Positions 1 through 6,399 of a stretch of DNA of 10,699 nt are shown here, one piece after another. The DNA is from an uncultured Erysipelotrichaceae bacterium (GTDB lineage Bacteria > Bacillota_I > Bacilli_A > Erysipelotrichales > Erysipelotrichaceae): assembly GCA_905201565.1 (NCBI GenBank), contig CAJKOS010000054.1, forward strand, positions 1-10,699, given 5' to 3'. A model generated the notes under the pieces. It made no database searches. It had not been told where the DNA came from and saw nothing but the letters and a program-made list of their open reading frames with translations. Position 1 is the stretch's first letter, and each line of letters opens with the position of its first letter. Made by a program: the position numbers and the translations under genes.

Positions 1-1
1 G

Positions 2-43
2 CGGAACGGCAAGCCGTCAATCCGGAACTGCCGTTCCGTTTTT
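2..43 (+). terminator. Rho-independent terminator of an off-window plus-strand gene
   Basis: A perfect 10-bp inverted repeat (CGGAACGGCA at 2-11, TGCCGTTCCG at 29-38) with a 17-nt loop is followed by TTTTT at 39-43. The stem is much richer in GC than its surroundings. It should end a transcript entering from the left, convergent with the two-component operon. Shorter alternative hairpins exist inside it (6-17 and 23-38), and the second also abuts the T-run, so termination would survive either fold. Confidence 0.8.
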
Positions 44-49
44 CCGGAC

Positions 50-133
50 TTAGCACACACATACAGAAGAAATGATTCCGGCAAGAATAACTACTGTTAC
101 ACATATCAAAAAACGTATTGTATGTCTTTTCAT
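50..133 (-). CDS. Putative 27-residue single-pass membrane peptide
   Basis: This short ORF starts MKRHTIRF and ends SSVCVC. A basic N-terminus (K2, R3, H4, R7) is followed by an unbroken hydrophobic stretch from about residue 8 to 27, which fits one membrane span or an uncleaved signal anchor. There is no lipobox. Its ATG (131-133) overlaps the TGA of the histidine kinase gene (130-132) as ATGA, the same junction used by the regulator and kinase genes just upstream. A Shine-Dalgarno-like AAGGGTGG lies 7 nt before the ATG and matches the one before the fumarase beta/malic enzyme fusion gene. It could be a small accessory or feedback peptide of the kinase, but that role is inference; I recognise no family. 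An ORF this short can arise by chance, though the ATGA coupling, ribosome binding site and hydrophobic composition argue for it. Confidence 0.5.
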   Translation of the reverse strand: MKRHTIRFLICVTVVILAGIISSVCVC

Positions 134-1554
134 CGGTATTCCACCCTTGTAAAGGTCAATGTCACCATTGTCCCCTTTCCTTTCTCACTTTCTATATGCA
201 TTGTGCCATCATGCAATGCAACGATCCTCTTGCATAAAGATAAACCAAGCCCTGCTCCACCAGCTTTACGGCTGCGTGCCTTGTCCACCCTGTAAAATGG
301 TTCAAATATCTTTTTCATCTCTTCTTCACACATGCCACAGCCGTTGTCACTGACAGTAATGATGACTTTGTCATGATCTGCCTTTGCTGAAACAACTACT
401 TTTCCTCCTGCATCACATGCCTTACGGGCATTATCAATCAGGTTATAGATCAATGATTTGAACAATGTTTCATCTGCACCGATGAATACTTCTTCACTAT
501 AGATAACGATGGATTTTCCTTCTTCATAGAATAATGGCTGTACACTGAAGTTCACTTCTTCTAACAATTTTTGAAGATTTGTTTTCTTCTTCTCAATCGT
601 TTCCGCATGCAATACAGTGAGCTCAAGAATTTTGGATGAAAGAGCCTTCATACGTGAAGCTTCTTCACGAATAATACCAGCATATTGTTTCTGTTGTTGT
701 GCGGATAAAGATGGTAATAATTCGAGCATCTGGCTGTAACCAAGAATACTCGTTAATGGCGTTTTCATCTCATGAGCAAAATCTCCGATGAACATTTCTC
801 TTTCCTCTGCCACCTTTTCCAGTTTCTCTATCTTCTCTTGTACGGCACTGGCAAGTTCATTCATGTCATGAGAAAGATCTCTCAACTCATCATTTCCCTT
901 TTCTTCTATGCGCTTGTCATAGCTTCCCGCAGCAATCTCCCTTGCCTGTTTATCAAGAATGGAAAGCCGTTTTAACAAACTGCGAATGATACAAACCAGG
1001 AAAATGGAGATAATGATGCCTGAGATAAAAGAAATAAGAATTGTTTCCACTTTCTGGTTTTCCATTTCCTCTGCAACATCTGTCACATCAAACAAAGCCT
1101 TCATGACATACCCGTGCAGTTCCATCGTTGAAGGAACAGAAGTCACAATATAAAAACTATCTCCCTGCTGTTCAAGGACATACTGCGTTGTTTCAGATGC
1201 AGGAAAAGTATATGCAATCTCCTGCATATCACGTGTTGTAGCAATGATATTCCCTGTTTCATCTGTCAATATAAATCCAAGGAAATATGCATCTGTTACC
1301 TGGTCATCACAGATTTCCACAATATGTTCTATCATCTCATTTTCTTCAAACACAAGCTTTCCTTCTTTGAGTTTAGCATTGGTCAAAGCATAAGAAATAT
1401 TGCCTGCAATATAAGCTGTTTCTGTCACAGCATGTTCACCTTCCCTATGCCAGATGAGGTCGTTAGTGCGCTTGAGAAAAATCAAAGACATAGTGCAGGA
1501 AATACCAAAGAATAATGCCAAAGTTGCCAAAAATATCTTCTGCCACAGCCTCAT
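130..1554 (-). CDS. Membrane sensor histidine kinase of a two-component system
   Basis: This 474-residue protein has the classic layout of a membrane-bound sensor kinase. A first membrane span covers about residues 7-27, followed by an extracytoplasmic sensor region of about 28-170 with no family I can name. A second span lies at about 171-191 and a HAMP linker at about 192-245. The HisKA domain has the H-box FAHEMKTPLTS with phospho-acceptor His261. The HATPase domain shows an N-box (NLIDNARKA, from N371), G1 (DNGCGM, from D403), F-box (FEPFYR, from 417) and G2 (GAGLGLSL, to 440). All catalytic boxes are intact, so it should autophosphorylate and pass phosphate to the co-encoded regulator. 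Its ATG overlaps the regulator stop as ATGA, with GGAG 8 nt upstream, so the pair is translationally coupled. The stimulus cannot be read from sequence. Confidence 0.95.
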   Translation of the reverse strand: MRLWQKIFLATLALFFGISCTMSLIFLKRTNDLIWHREGEHAVTETAYIAGNISYALTNAKLKEGKLVFEENEMIEHIVEICDDQVTDAYFLGFILTDETGNIIATTRDMQEIAYTFPASETTQYVLEQQGDSFYIVTSVPSTMELHGYVMKALFDVTDVAEEMENQKVETILISFISGIIISIFLVCIIRSLLKRLSILDKQAREIAAGSYDKRIEEKGNDELRDLSHDMNELASAVQEKIEKLEKVAEEREMFIGDFAHEMKTPLTSILGYSQMLELLPSLSAQQQKQYAGIIREEASRMKALSSKILELTVLHAETIEKKKTNLQKLLEEVNFSVQPLFYEEGKSIVIYSEEVFIGADETLFKSLIYNLIDNARKACDAGGKVVVSAKADHDKVIITVSDNGCGMCEEEMKKIFEPFYRVDKARSRKAGGAGLGLSLCKRIVALHDGTMHIESEKGKGTMVTLTFTRVEYR

Positions 1555-2204
1555 GGTTTCTTCTCCAGCTTATAGCCAACCCTTGGAATCGTTATCAGAT
1601 CATCCTGCAGGTGCATCTTCTTTCTGAGCCGCTGGATATGAATATCCACGGTTCTTGTTTCTACCGCATAAGAATAACCCCAGACAAGAGAAAGCAATTT
1701 ATCTTTTGTAAAAACAATACCCGGGTGGCTGATGAACAACCTGAGCAGATCAAACTCCTTTGGCGCAAGCAATACTTCCTCTCCATTTTGTGTTACTGTA
1801 TGTTCCTTTTCATTTAAAACGATATTTTCATAGGTAAGAATGTCTTTTCCCCTGCCAGTTCTGCGCAAGACAACATCAATCCTTGCCAATAGTTCCAAAG
1901 GCTCAAACGGTTTGACTATATAATCCTCTGCCCCAAGCTTCAGGCCTCTCACCTTGTCATCTACTGTAGATAATGCAGAAACAAAAATCACAGGAAAATC
2001 ATGGACCTTTTTCACCAAAGCAAAACCATCTTCTTCCGGTAACATCACATCAAAAAGACCAAGATCAAATGTTTCCTGCTTTAGGAATTCCTCTGCTTCT
2101 TTGCCATCTTCCGCAAGAGCTGCCGTATGACCGCCAAGTGCCAGTACATCCCGGATCAACATCCGGATATGTTCATCATCTTCCACTACTAATACATGTG
2201 CCAT
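1551..2204 (-). CDS. OmpR/PhoB-family response regulator
   Basis: This is a 217-residue DNA-binding response regulator. The N-terminal receiver domain (about 2-115) has the acidic pocket E8/D9/D10, phospho-acceptor D52 in FDVMLP, switch S76, aromatic Y95 and K98 in the KPF motif. A short linker leads to a C-terminal winged-helix domain (about 122-215) with the family signatures LAPKEFDLLRLF and TRTVDIHIQRLRKK and the closing PRVGYKLE. It is the first gene of the operon, followed by the histidine kinase with a 4-nt overlap. The start is the only ATG that gives a full receiver domain. Unusually, a TATAAT lies only 6 nt upstream and there is no good Shine-Dalgarno; an AAGG is 12 nt away. The mRNA may therefore be nearly leaderless. 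Targets are unknown; the divergent lipoprotein gene is one candidate. Confidence 0.96.
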   Translation of the reverse strand: MAHVLVVEDDEHIRMLIRDVLALGGHTAALAEDGKEAEEFLKQETFDLGLFDVMLPEEDGFALVKKVHDFPVIFVSALSTVDDKVRGLKLGAEDYIVKPFEPLELLARIDVVLRRTGRGKDILTYENIVLNEKEHTVTQNGEEVLLAPKEFDLLRLFISHPGIVFTKDKLLSLVWGYSYAVETRTVDIHIQRLRKKMHLQDDLITIPRVGYKLEKKP

Positions 2205-2210
2205 AACATT

Positions 2211-2216
2211 ATTATA
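2211..2216 (-). promoter_or_regulatory. Candidate -10 element of the two-component operon
   Basis: A perfect TATAAT on the minus strand ends 6 nt before the response regulator ATG. A start site about 7 nt downstream would fall on or next to the ATG. No good -35 is seen at 16-18 nt (AAATCA at 17), so an activator might be needed. It could also be chance in AT-rich DNA. Confidence 0.4.
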
Positions 2217-2507
2217 CCTTGATCTTTATCTGATGATTTGTAACAAAACTGCAAACAAACGAAAGCAAATTCCAAACTCTGCTTTTGAAACCCTGTAACA
2301 TTTTTCACATTTGTGCAGGAAAAAAGAGCACTACGCATCATTTGTTATAGGATAATATTGAATTTATCGGGTTGGCATGCTATCAATGAATTAGAAAAGA
2401 CAACTTGGAACATTTTTTAGCAAAGAAAAGGGTACAGGATATGTTAACGTACAATCCAGCACGGTACAAAAACGGCATTTGTATTCCACTTTGAATTTGA
2501 AAATTTT

Positions 2508-2515
2508 AAGGAGGG
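2508..2515 (+). promoter_or_regulatory. Ribosome binding site fixing the lipoprotein start
   Basis: AAGGAGGG abuts one ATG (2516) and sits 6 nt before a second in-frame ATG (2522). Only the second has normal spacing, so translation should begin at 2522. Confidence 0.8.
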
Positions 2516-2521
2516 ATGATC

Positions 2522-3058
2522 ATGAGAAAATACCCAATCATGCCAATACTGACCTGGGGATTGGCTGTCCTTCTATCTGGGTGCTCTCTCAACACAGCCG
2601 CCCCAACAACTTCACCCGGCACATCTGCACAGCCTTCACAACCCAGTGAACCTGATAGCGAAAATGAAGAAATCGAAATCATTGAAGGTGTTTTGGATCT
2701 CGATAAAGGAATATATACAATCCAGTATCAGGAGAATTTTGACAAAGGAAATGGTGAGACCACCAATTATTCACTCACAATCGTTTTTGAGTTGACACTT
2801 CAAAAACAGCCACTAAATGAATCTGGATACTACATTCATGCAATCGAACCACAGGATATATATTATTCTCCTGAAAGCTATCAATTCTATCTCGATGATT
2901 CTTGCACAGCACAACAGGCATATGAACAAAATCACCAGATTGTAAAATTTCCTGTGGAATTCAAAATTGTACAGACTGACCATGTAAGTTCATCTGTCAA
3001 AGAGAGTACCCACAAATTCAATGTAGTCATAGATTTAATGGAACTGACGAAAGAATGA
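2522..3058 (+). CDS. Lipoprotein of unknown function
   Basis: This 178-residue protein is predicted to be exported and lipid-anchored. A short basic start (MRKY) and hydrophobic core lead to the lipobox LLSGC, so Cys21 should be acylated. Residues about 25-47 form a Thr/Ser/Pro-rich spacer followed by an acidic run, typical of tethered surface proteins. Residues about 50-178 look like a compact, beta-rich domain with alternating aromatic and hydrophobic strands (GIYTIQYQENF, YSLTIVFELTL, KFPVEFKIV, HKFNVVIDLMEL). I recognise no enzymatic motif; a ligand-binding or structural role is only a guess. It stands alone on the plus strand, divergent from the two-component operon, and is followed by a hairpin terminator at 3136-3158. 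The start chosen is the second ATG because of ribosome binding site spacing. Confidence 0.88.
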   Translation: MRKYPIMPILTWGLAVLLSGCSLNTAAPTTSPGTSAQPSQPSEPDSENEEIEIIEGVLDLDKGIYTIQYQENFDKGNGETTNYSLTIVFELTLQKQPLNESGYYIHAIEPQDIYYSPESYQFYLDDSCTAQQAYEQNHQIVKFPVEFKIVQTDHVSSSVKESTHKFNVVIDLMELTKE

Positions 3059-3075
3059 TTCACTTTCAACCGATG

Positions 3076-3117
3076 TAAAGAAAAATCCATTATTGCCATA
3101 GTCACAATAATGGATTT
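3076..3117 (-). terminator. Terminator of the fumarase/malic enzyme operon
   Basis: A perfect 13-bp inverted repeat (3083-3095 and 3105-3117) encloses a 9-nt loop. On the minus strand the stem runs into TTTTTCTTT, a good U-tract. On the plus strand the tail (TTTGTCATGTTT) is poorer. It therefore best serves the minus-strand NUDIX-ending operon, about 45 nt after its stop codon, though it could also act on the lipoprotein transcript. Confidence 0.75.
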
Positions 3118-3135
3118 GTCATGTTTACTAACTTC

Positions 3136-3158
3136 AACCCTGTGTCATACAGGGTTTT
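3136..3158 (+). terminator. Terminator of the lipoprotein gene
   Basis: AACCCTGT (3136-3143) pairs perfectly with ACAGGGTT (3149-3156) across a 5-nt loop, then TTTT and a pyrimidine-rich tail follow on the plus strand. The minus strand lacks a U-run after the stem, so the hairpin mainly serves the plus strand. Its stem core recurs in the terminator after htpG. Confidence 0.7.
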
Positions 3159-3162
3159 CCTG

Positions 3163-3738
3163 TTAATGTTCCATCTTTTCGAGTTTTGCATTGAGCTTGT
3201 TGTAGATACGCTCCTTGAACCATGGTTCTGTAGAAGCTTCCACTGCCGCATTTCTTTCAAACCATTTCACACCGGCATTTTCATCTGCTTTGTTATGCAG
3301 TGGGGCATTTGGATCTGCTTCAAGAAGATAGGTGATGTTGAGATGCAGATGAGAGGAAACATATTCCCCTCTTTTCTCATGTCCATCTACTGTCAGTATT
3401 TCCAAAGAGAAGATATCTTCAGATACTGGTCTTACTTCTTCAAGTCCACTTTCTTCCTTCACTTCTCTTATGGCAACACGCAACAGATTTCTGTCTCCAT
3501 CACAATGACCGCCAAGCCAGCTCCAGGAATGGTAGATATTGTGGTAACACATGAGTACCTGACGCCTATCAGGAGAGACCACCCAGGCACTTGCGGTAAG
3601 ATGTGCCCCATTGTTATCCCTGAGGTAGAGTTCTTCCTTCTTCAGCCTGCGCAGGATTTCTTTCTTATCCTTTTCTTCCTGTTCATTGAACGGCACATAG
3701 CGTTCAAGCTGTTCAACAAGCGTATCAGAGTATGACAT
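3163..3738 (-). CDS. NUDIX hydrolase with a variant NUDIX box
   Basis: This 191-residue protein belongs to the NUDIX superfamily, whose members hydrolyse a nucleoside diphosphate linked to another group using divalent metal. The core begins near residue 45 (TASAWVVSPDRRQVLM) and includes the WSWLGGHCDGD segment. The NUDIX box runs from about residue 77 to 99 and ends REVKEESGL, keeping the metal-binding REVKEE. The Glu normally found six positions after the first box Gly is Arg here (GHCDGDR). From memory, a subgroup with GGHADGD-type boxes shares this region, so it is probably a subfamily trait rather than damage. The substrate is unknown. It is the last gene of the operon and overlaps the dehydrogenase gene by 14 nt. 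The ATG at 3738 is preferred over an upstream one (3783) because the family-like sequence starts there and an AAGGA lies 10 nt before it. Confidence 0.88.
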   Translation of the reverse strand: MSYSDTLVEQLERYVPFNEQEEKDKKEILRRLKKEELYLRDNNGAHLTASAWVVSPDRRQVLMCYHNIYHSWSWLGGHCDGDRNLLRVAIREVKEESGLEEVRPVSEDIFSLEILTVDGHEKRGEYVSSHLHLNITYLLEADPNAPLHNKADENAGVKWFERNAAVEASTEPWFKERIYNKLNAKLEKMEH

Positions 3739-4675
3739 TCTTCTGCTTTCCTTCGAGCCACGAAGAAAGATTATCGAACACAATCTCTGCCCGTAATGTC
3801 ATCGATTCCTTTGTTGCAAAGGCAACATGTGGTGTCACAAGGCAATTCTTACATGTAACAAGTGGATCATCTGTTGATAGTGGTGGTTCATTGTCAAAGA
3901 CATCAATACCAGCATATGCGATGACACCATTGTTCAACGCATCCGCAAGTTCCTCACTCTTTACGACAGGACCACGGGCAACATTGATGAGCACTGCACT
4001 CTGCTTCATCTTTGCAAGTTCTTCTTTGCCAATCATGCCACGGGTGGAATCATTGAGTGGACAATGCAGGATGACATAATCACTCGCTTTTAACAGTTCA
4101 TCCAGTGATACCTGTTTTACATAGTCAGGCGCATCTTTGTGGATGGTGCGGTTATAGGTCAGAATTTCACAGCCAAAGGCATGGAAGAGTTCTGCTGTTC
4201 TTGTGCCAATCTTGCCAAGCCCAACAATACCAATGGTCTTTCCTTTGAGTTCCGTTCCAACTAATCCATCCTTTGTACCACCAGTGCGTGCCCTGTCTTC
4301 TACCGCACGCATCTTGCGGGAAATGGAAAGTGCCATACCGAGTACCAGTTCCGCTACCGCTTCATTGGAATAACCGGACGCATTACTGACCGCAATACCC
4401 TTTTCTTTGCATGCTTCAAGTCCTACATGGTCCACACCGGTGAATGCAACATCAATATACTTGAGGTTATTGCACTGACGGATGACATTTGCCGGCATTG
4501 GCATGTTGGCAAGGATCATCACATCCGCATCTTTTGCCTCTTCAACAAGTTTTGTTTCATCTGTTGTCTTGTCATAAGACACAAAGGTATGTCCCTTTGC
4601 AATAAATGGTGCTTCTCTTTGTTCGAGTTCTTCCTGGGATATACCAAGGGACTCCATAATAACAATTTTGCTCAT
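3725..4675 (-). CDS. D-isomer-specific 2-hydroxyacid dehydrogenase
   Basis: This 316-residue cytosolic enzyme should interconvert a 2-oxoacid and its D-2-hydroxyacid with a nicotinamide cofactor. The Rossmann glycine motif GLGKIG is at 152-157 in a typical VGLGKIG setting. The catalytic triad of the family is complete: Arg234 (NVARGP), Glu263 (DVFDNEPP) and His283 (VTPHVAFAT). At the end of the second Rossmann strand, where NAD enzymes usually carry Asp, it has YNRT (Asn175-Arg176), which hints at NADP(H) use. The exact substrate (pyruvate, hydroxypyruvate, glyoxylate, phosphoglycerate or another 2-oxoacid) cannot be fixed; lack of a C-terminal ACT domain argues against a long-form phosphoglycerate dehydrogenase. 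It sits directly after malic enzyme, which makes pyruvate, so a 2-oxoacid reductase role fits. The ATG at 4675 has AGGAAG just upstream; a GTG four codons earlier (4687) lacks such a site. Confidence 0.92.
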   Translation of the reverse strand: MSKIVIMESLGISQEELEQREAPFIAKGHTFVSYDKTTDETKLVEEAKDADVMILANMPMPANVIRQCNNLKYIDVAFTGVDHVGLEACKEKGIAVSNASGYSNEAVAELVLGMALSISRKMRAVEDRARTGGTKDGLVGTELKGKTIGIVGLGKIGTRTAELFHAFGCEILTYNRTIHKDAPDYVKQVSLDELLKASDYVILHCPLNDSTRGMIGKEELAKMKQSAVLINVARGPVVKSEELADALNNGVIAYAGIDVFDNEPPLSTDDPLVTCKNCLVTPHVAFATKESMTLRAEIVFDNLSSWLEGKQKNVIL

Positions 4676-4678
4676 ATT

Positions 4679-4684
4679 CTTCCT
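4679..4684 (-). promoter_or_regulatory. Ribosome binding site fused to the preceding stop codon
   Basis: On the minus strand the malic enzyme stop TGA (4684-4686) shares its A with AGGAAG, which lies 3 nt before the dehydrogenase ATG. This fixes the dehydrogenase start at 4675 and suggests translational coupling. Confidence 0.65.
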
Positions 4685-6399
4685 CACTTGCGTACAACGC
4701 CGCTCTTTTCTGCTTCTAATGCTACCGCTTTGGCAACCGCTGGTACAACCCTTTCATCAAATACGGAAACGATAATGTGGTCTCTTGCAAGATCCTTTTC
4801 ATCGATGAGTGATGCAATTGCTTTTGAAGCAGCAATCTTCATGCCTTCGGTAATCTTTGTTGCCTTTGCGTCCAATGCCCCACGGAATATACCCGGGAAG
4901 GCTAGCAGGTTATTGACCTGGTTAGGATAATCCGAACGGCCTGTCCCAATAATCCATGCGCCAGCTTCTTTTGCGTCTGCATAGGAAATTTCAGGTTCTG
5001 GGTTTGCCATTGGGAAGACGATGCAGCCAGGGTTCATGGACTGAATCATCTCTTTTGTCACAAGCCGTGGTGCAGAGACACCAACAAAGATATCTGCTCC
5101 TTTCATGCCATCTGCCAGCGTTGCATAGTTCTGGTTATCAAGGTTGACATAATTCAACAATTCCTTCTTGAGGTCATTATAGCTGTCCGCATCTTTCTTG
5201 TTCAGACAGCCATCGATATCAAAGGCATAAATCTTTTTAAAACCATAGTTGTACAACATGCGGATAATGCTGGAACCAGCTGCCCCTGTACCGGAAATGA
5301 CAACCTTCATGTCTTCTGGCTTTGCCTGCTTCAGCTTCAATGCATTGATGAGTGCCGCAAGCACAACGATGGCTGTACCATGCTGGTCATCATGGAAGAC
5401 AGGAATGTTGAGTTCCTCAATCAATGTGCGCTCAATTTCCACACATCTTGGAGCACTGATATCTTCGAGGTTGATGGCACCAAACCCTGGTGCCAGTGCC
5501 TTACAGATGGAAATGATTTCTTTTGGATCCTTTGTATCAAGGCATATAGGCCAGGCATCAAGTCCGGCAAACTGCTTCATGAGCAGCGCCTTGCCCTCCA
5601 TGACCGGCATCGCCGCCTCAGGTCCGATGTCTCCAAGCCCAAGCACTGCTGTACCATCGGTGATCACCGCTACCGTATTGCCACGGTTTGTATAGACATA
5701 GCTCTTTTCCGGATCTTTGGCAATCTCACGGCAAGGTTCCGCTACACCTGGTGTATAGGCGATGGACAAGTCATGTGCATCTGCACATGGTACTTTTGAC
5801 TCCACCTTCAATTTGCCATGATATTTTTCATGTAAAGCAAGTGCTTCTTCATACAGGTTACTTATTTTCTTCTCCCTTTTCATATATATATCATTGCCAT
5901 AGCAGTCCATTCCGACAAAACATGGCAGATTTTCTATCGTCAGCTTTGTGACAGCTTCAGAAAGCAATTCTTCAAATGCGACCATTTCCCGTTTCTTCAC
6001 ACTGTGGGAAATCAATGCACCGGCACCACCACAGGCAATAAAATAGACAGCTTTGTTGCGGATGATGGCATCGCGTACTTCTTTGCTGCGACGACCTTTG
6101 CCAAGCATTCCTTTGAGACCCCTGTCCAATAGTTCAGGTGTATAGACATCCATGCGGGAAGCGGTTGTCGGTCCTGCAGATCCAATAACCTGACCGGGTC
6201 TTGCCGGGGTTGGTCCAACATAGTAGATTACATTGCCCGCAAGATCAAATGGCAGTGGTTCACCCCTCAGTAACATCTCATGCATTTTCTTATGTGCCGC
6301 ATCCCTTGCTGTATAGAGCGTACCGCTGAGCAGCACGGCTTCACCTGCATGAAGGGAAAGAATATCTTCTTCCTTTAATGGAAGGGTTATACGCTTCAT
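4684..6399 (-). CDS. Fumarase beta subunit fused to malic enzyme
   Basis: This 571-residue protein joins two complete enzymes. Residues 1 to about 172 are a whole class I fumarate hydratase beta subunit: SGTLYTARDAAHKKM (25-39), PFDLAGNVIYYVGPTPARPGQVIGSAGPTTASRMD split across 50-84, and KGMLGKGRRS (96-105), ending at GNDIY. From about 180 a whole short-form bacterial malic enzyme follows: start NLYEEALALHEKYHGKL, catalytic Tyr215 in YTPGVAEPC, Lys270 in VMEGKALLMK, metal ligands around Glu312/Asp313 (NLEDISAP) and Asp337/Asp338 (FHDDQHGTA), dinucleotide-binding SGTGAAG (369-375) with Asp394 after the next strand, and the late FPGIFRGALD. The linker is under about 10 residues. It should pair with the alpha subunit encoded upstream (ATGA overlap), hydrating fumarate to L-malate and decarboxylating that to pyruvate. 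I see no frameshift or internal start that would separate the halves. NAD versus NADP preference is not settled. Confidence 0.95.
   Translation of the reverse strand: MKRITLPLKEEDILSLHAGEAVLLSGTLYTARDAAHKKMHEMLLRGEPLPFDLAGNVIYYVGPTPARPGQVIGSAGPTTASRMDVYTPELLDRGLKGMLGKGRRSKEVRDAIIRNKAVYFIACGGAGALISHSVKKREMVAFEELLSEAVTKLTIENLPCFVGMDCYGNDIYMKREKKISNLYEEALALHEKYHGKLKVESKVPCADAHDLSIAYTPGVAEPCREIAKDPEKSYVYTNRGNTVAVITDGTAVLGLGDIGPEAAMPVMEGKALLMKQFAGLDAWPICLDTKDPKEIISICKALAPGFGAINLEDISAPRCVEIERTLIEELNIPVFHDDQHGTAIVVLAALINALKLKQAKPEDMKVVISGTGAAGSSIIRMLYNYGFKKIYAFDIDGCLNKKDADSYNDLKKELLNYVNLDNQNYATLADGMKGADIFVGVSAPRLVTKEMIQSMNPGCIVFPMANPEPEISYADAKEAGAWIIGTGRSDYPNQVNNLLAFPGIFRGALDAKATKITEGMKIAASKAIASLIDEKDLARDHIIVSVFDERVVPAVAKAVALEAEKSGVVRK

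Larger units (their letters stand above)
2205..2521. other. Divergent intergenic region between the two-component operon and lipoprotein gene
   Basis: This 317-bp stretch has no convincing gene. It must hold promoters for both flanking genes. For the plus strand the best sigma-A-like pair I can find is TTGAAT (2358-2363), 17 bp, TATCAA (2381-2386), which is weak. Possible operator material includes the palindrome TTTGTAACAAA (2237-2247), TGTAACA repeated exactly 55 bp apart (2239 and 2294), and GGTACA repeated 33 bp apart (2431 and 2464). None is strong alone. An AT-rich run with several CAAA words lies at 2244-2276, where OmpR-type regulators often bind, but clean 11-bp periodic repeats are not evident. 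Confidence 0.5.

Noticed and set aside
2441..2494. 17-codon plus-strand ORF (MLTYNPARYKNG...) ahead of the lipoprotein
   Set aside because: AAAGGG lies at plausible spacing, but the length is easily reached by chance, no attenuator hairpin follows before the lipoprotein, and the promoter is not located.
3121..3735. 204-codon plus-strand open frame opposite the NUDIX gene
   Set aside because: It is antisense to a recognisable NUDIX gene, contains the lipoprotein terminator at its start and is unusually rich in Phe, Cys and His.
4427..4930. 167-codon plus-strand open frame across the dehydrogenase/malic enzyme junction
   Set aside because: It lies antisense to two strongly conserved genes and has no features of its own.
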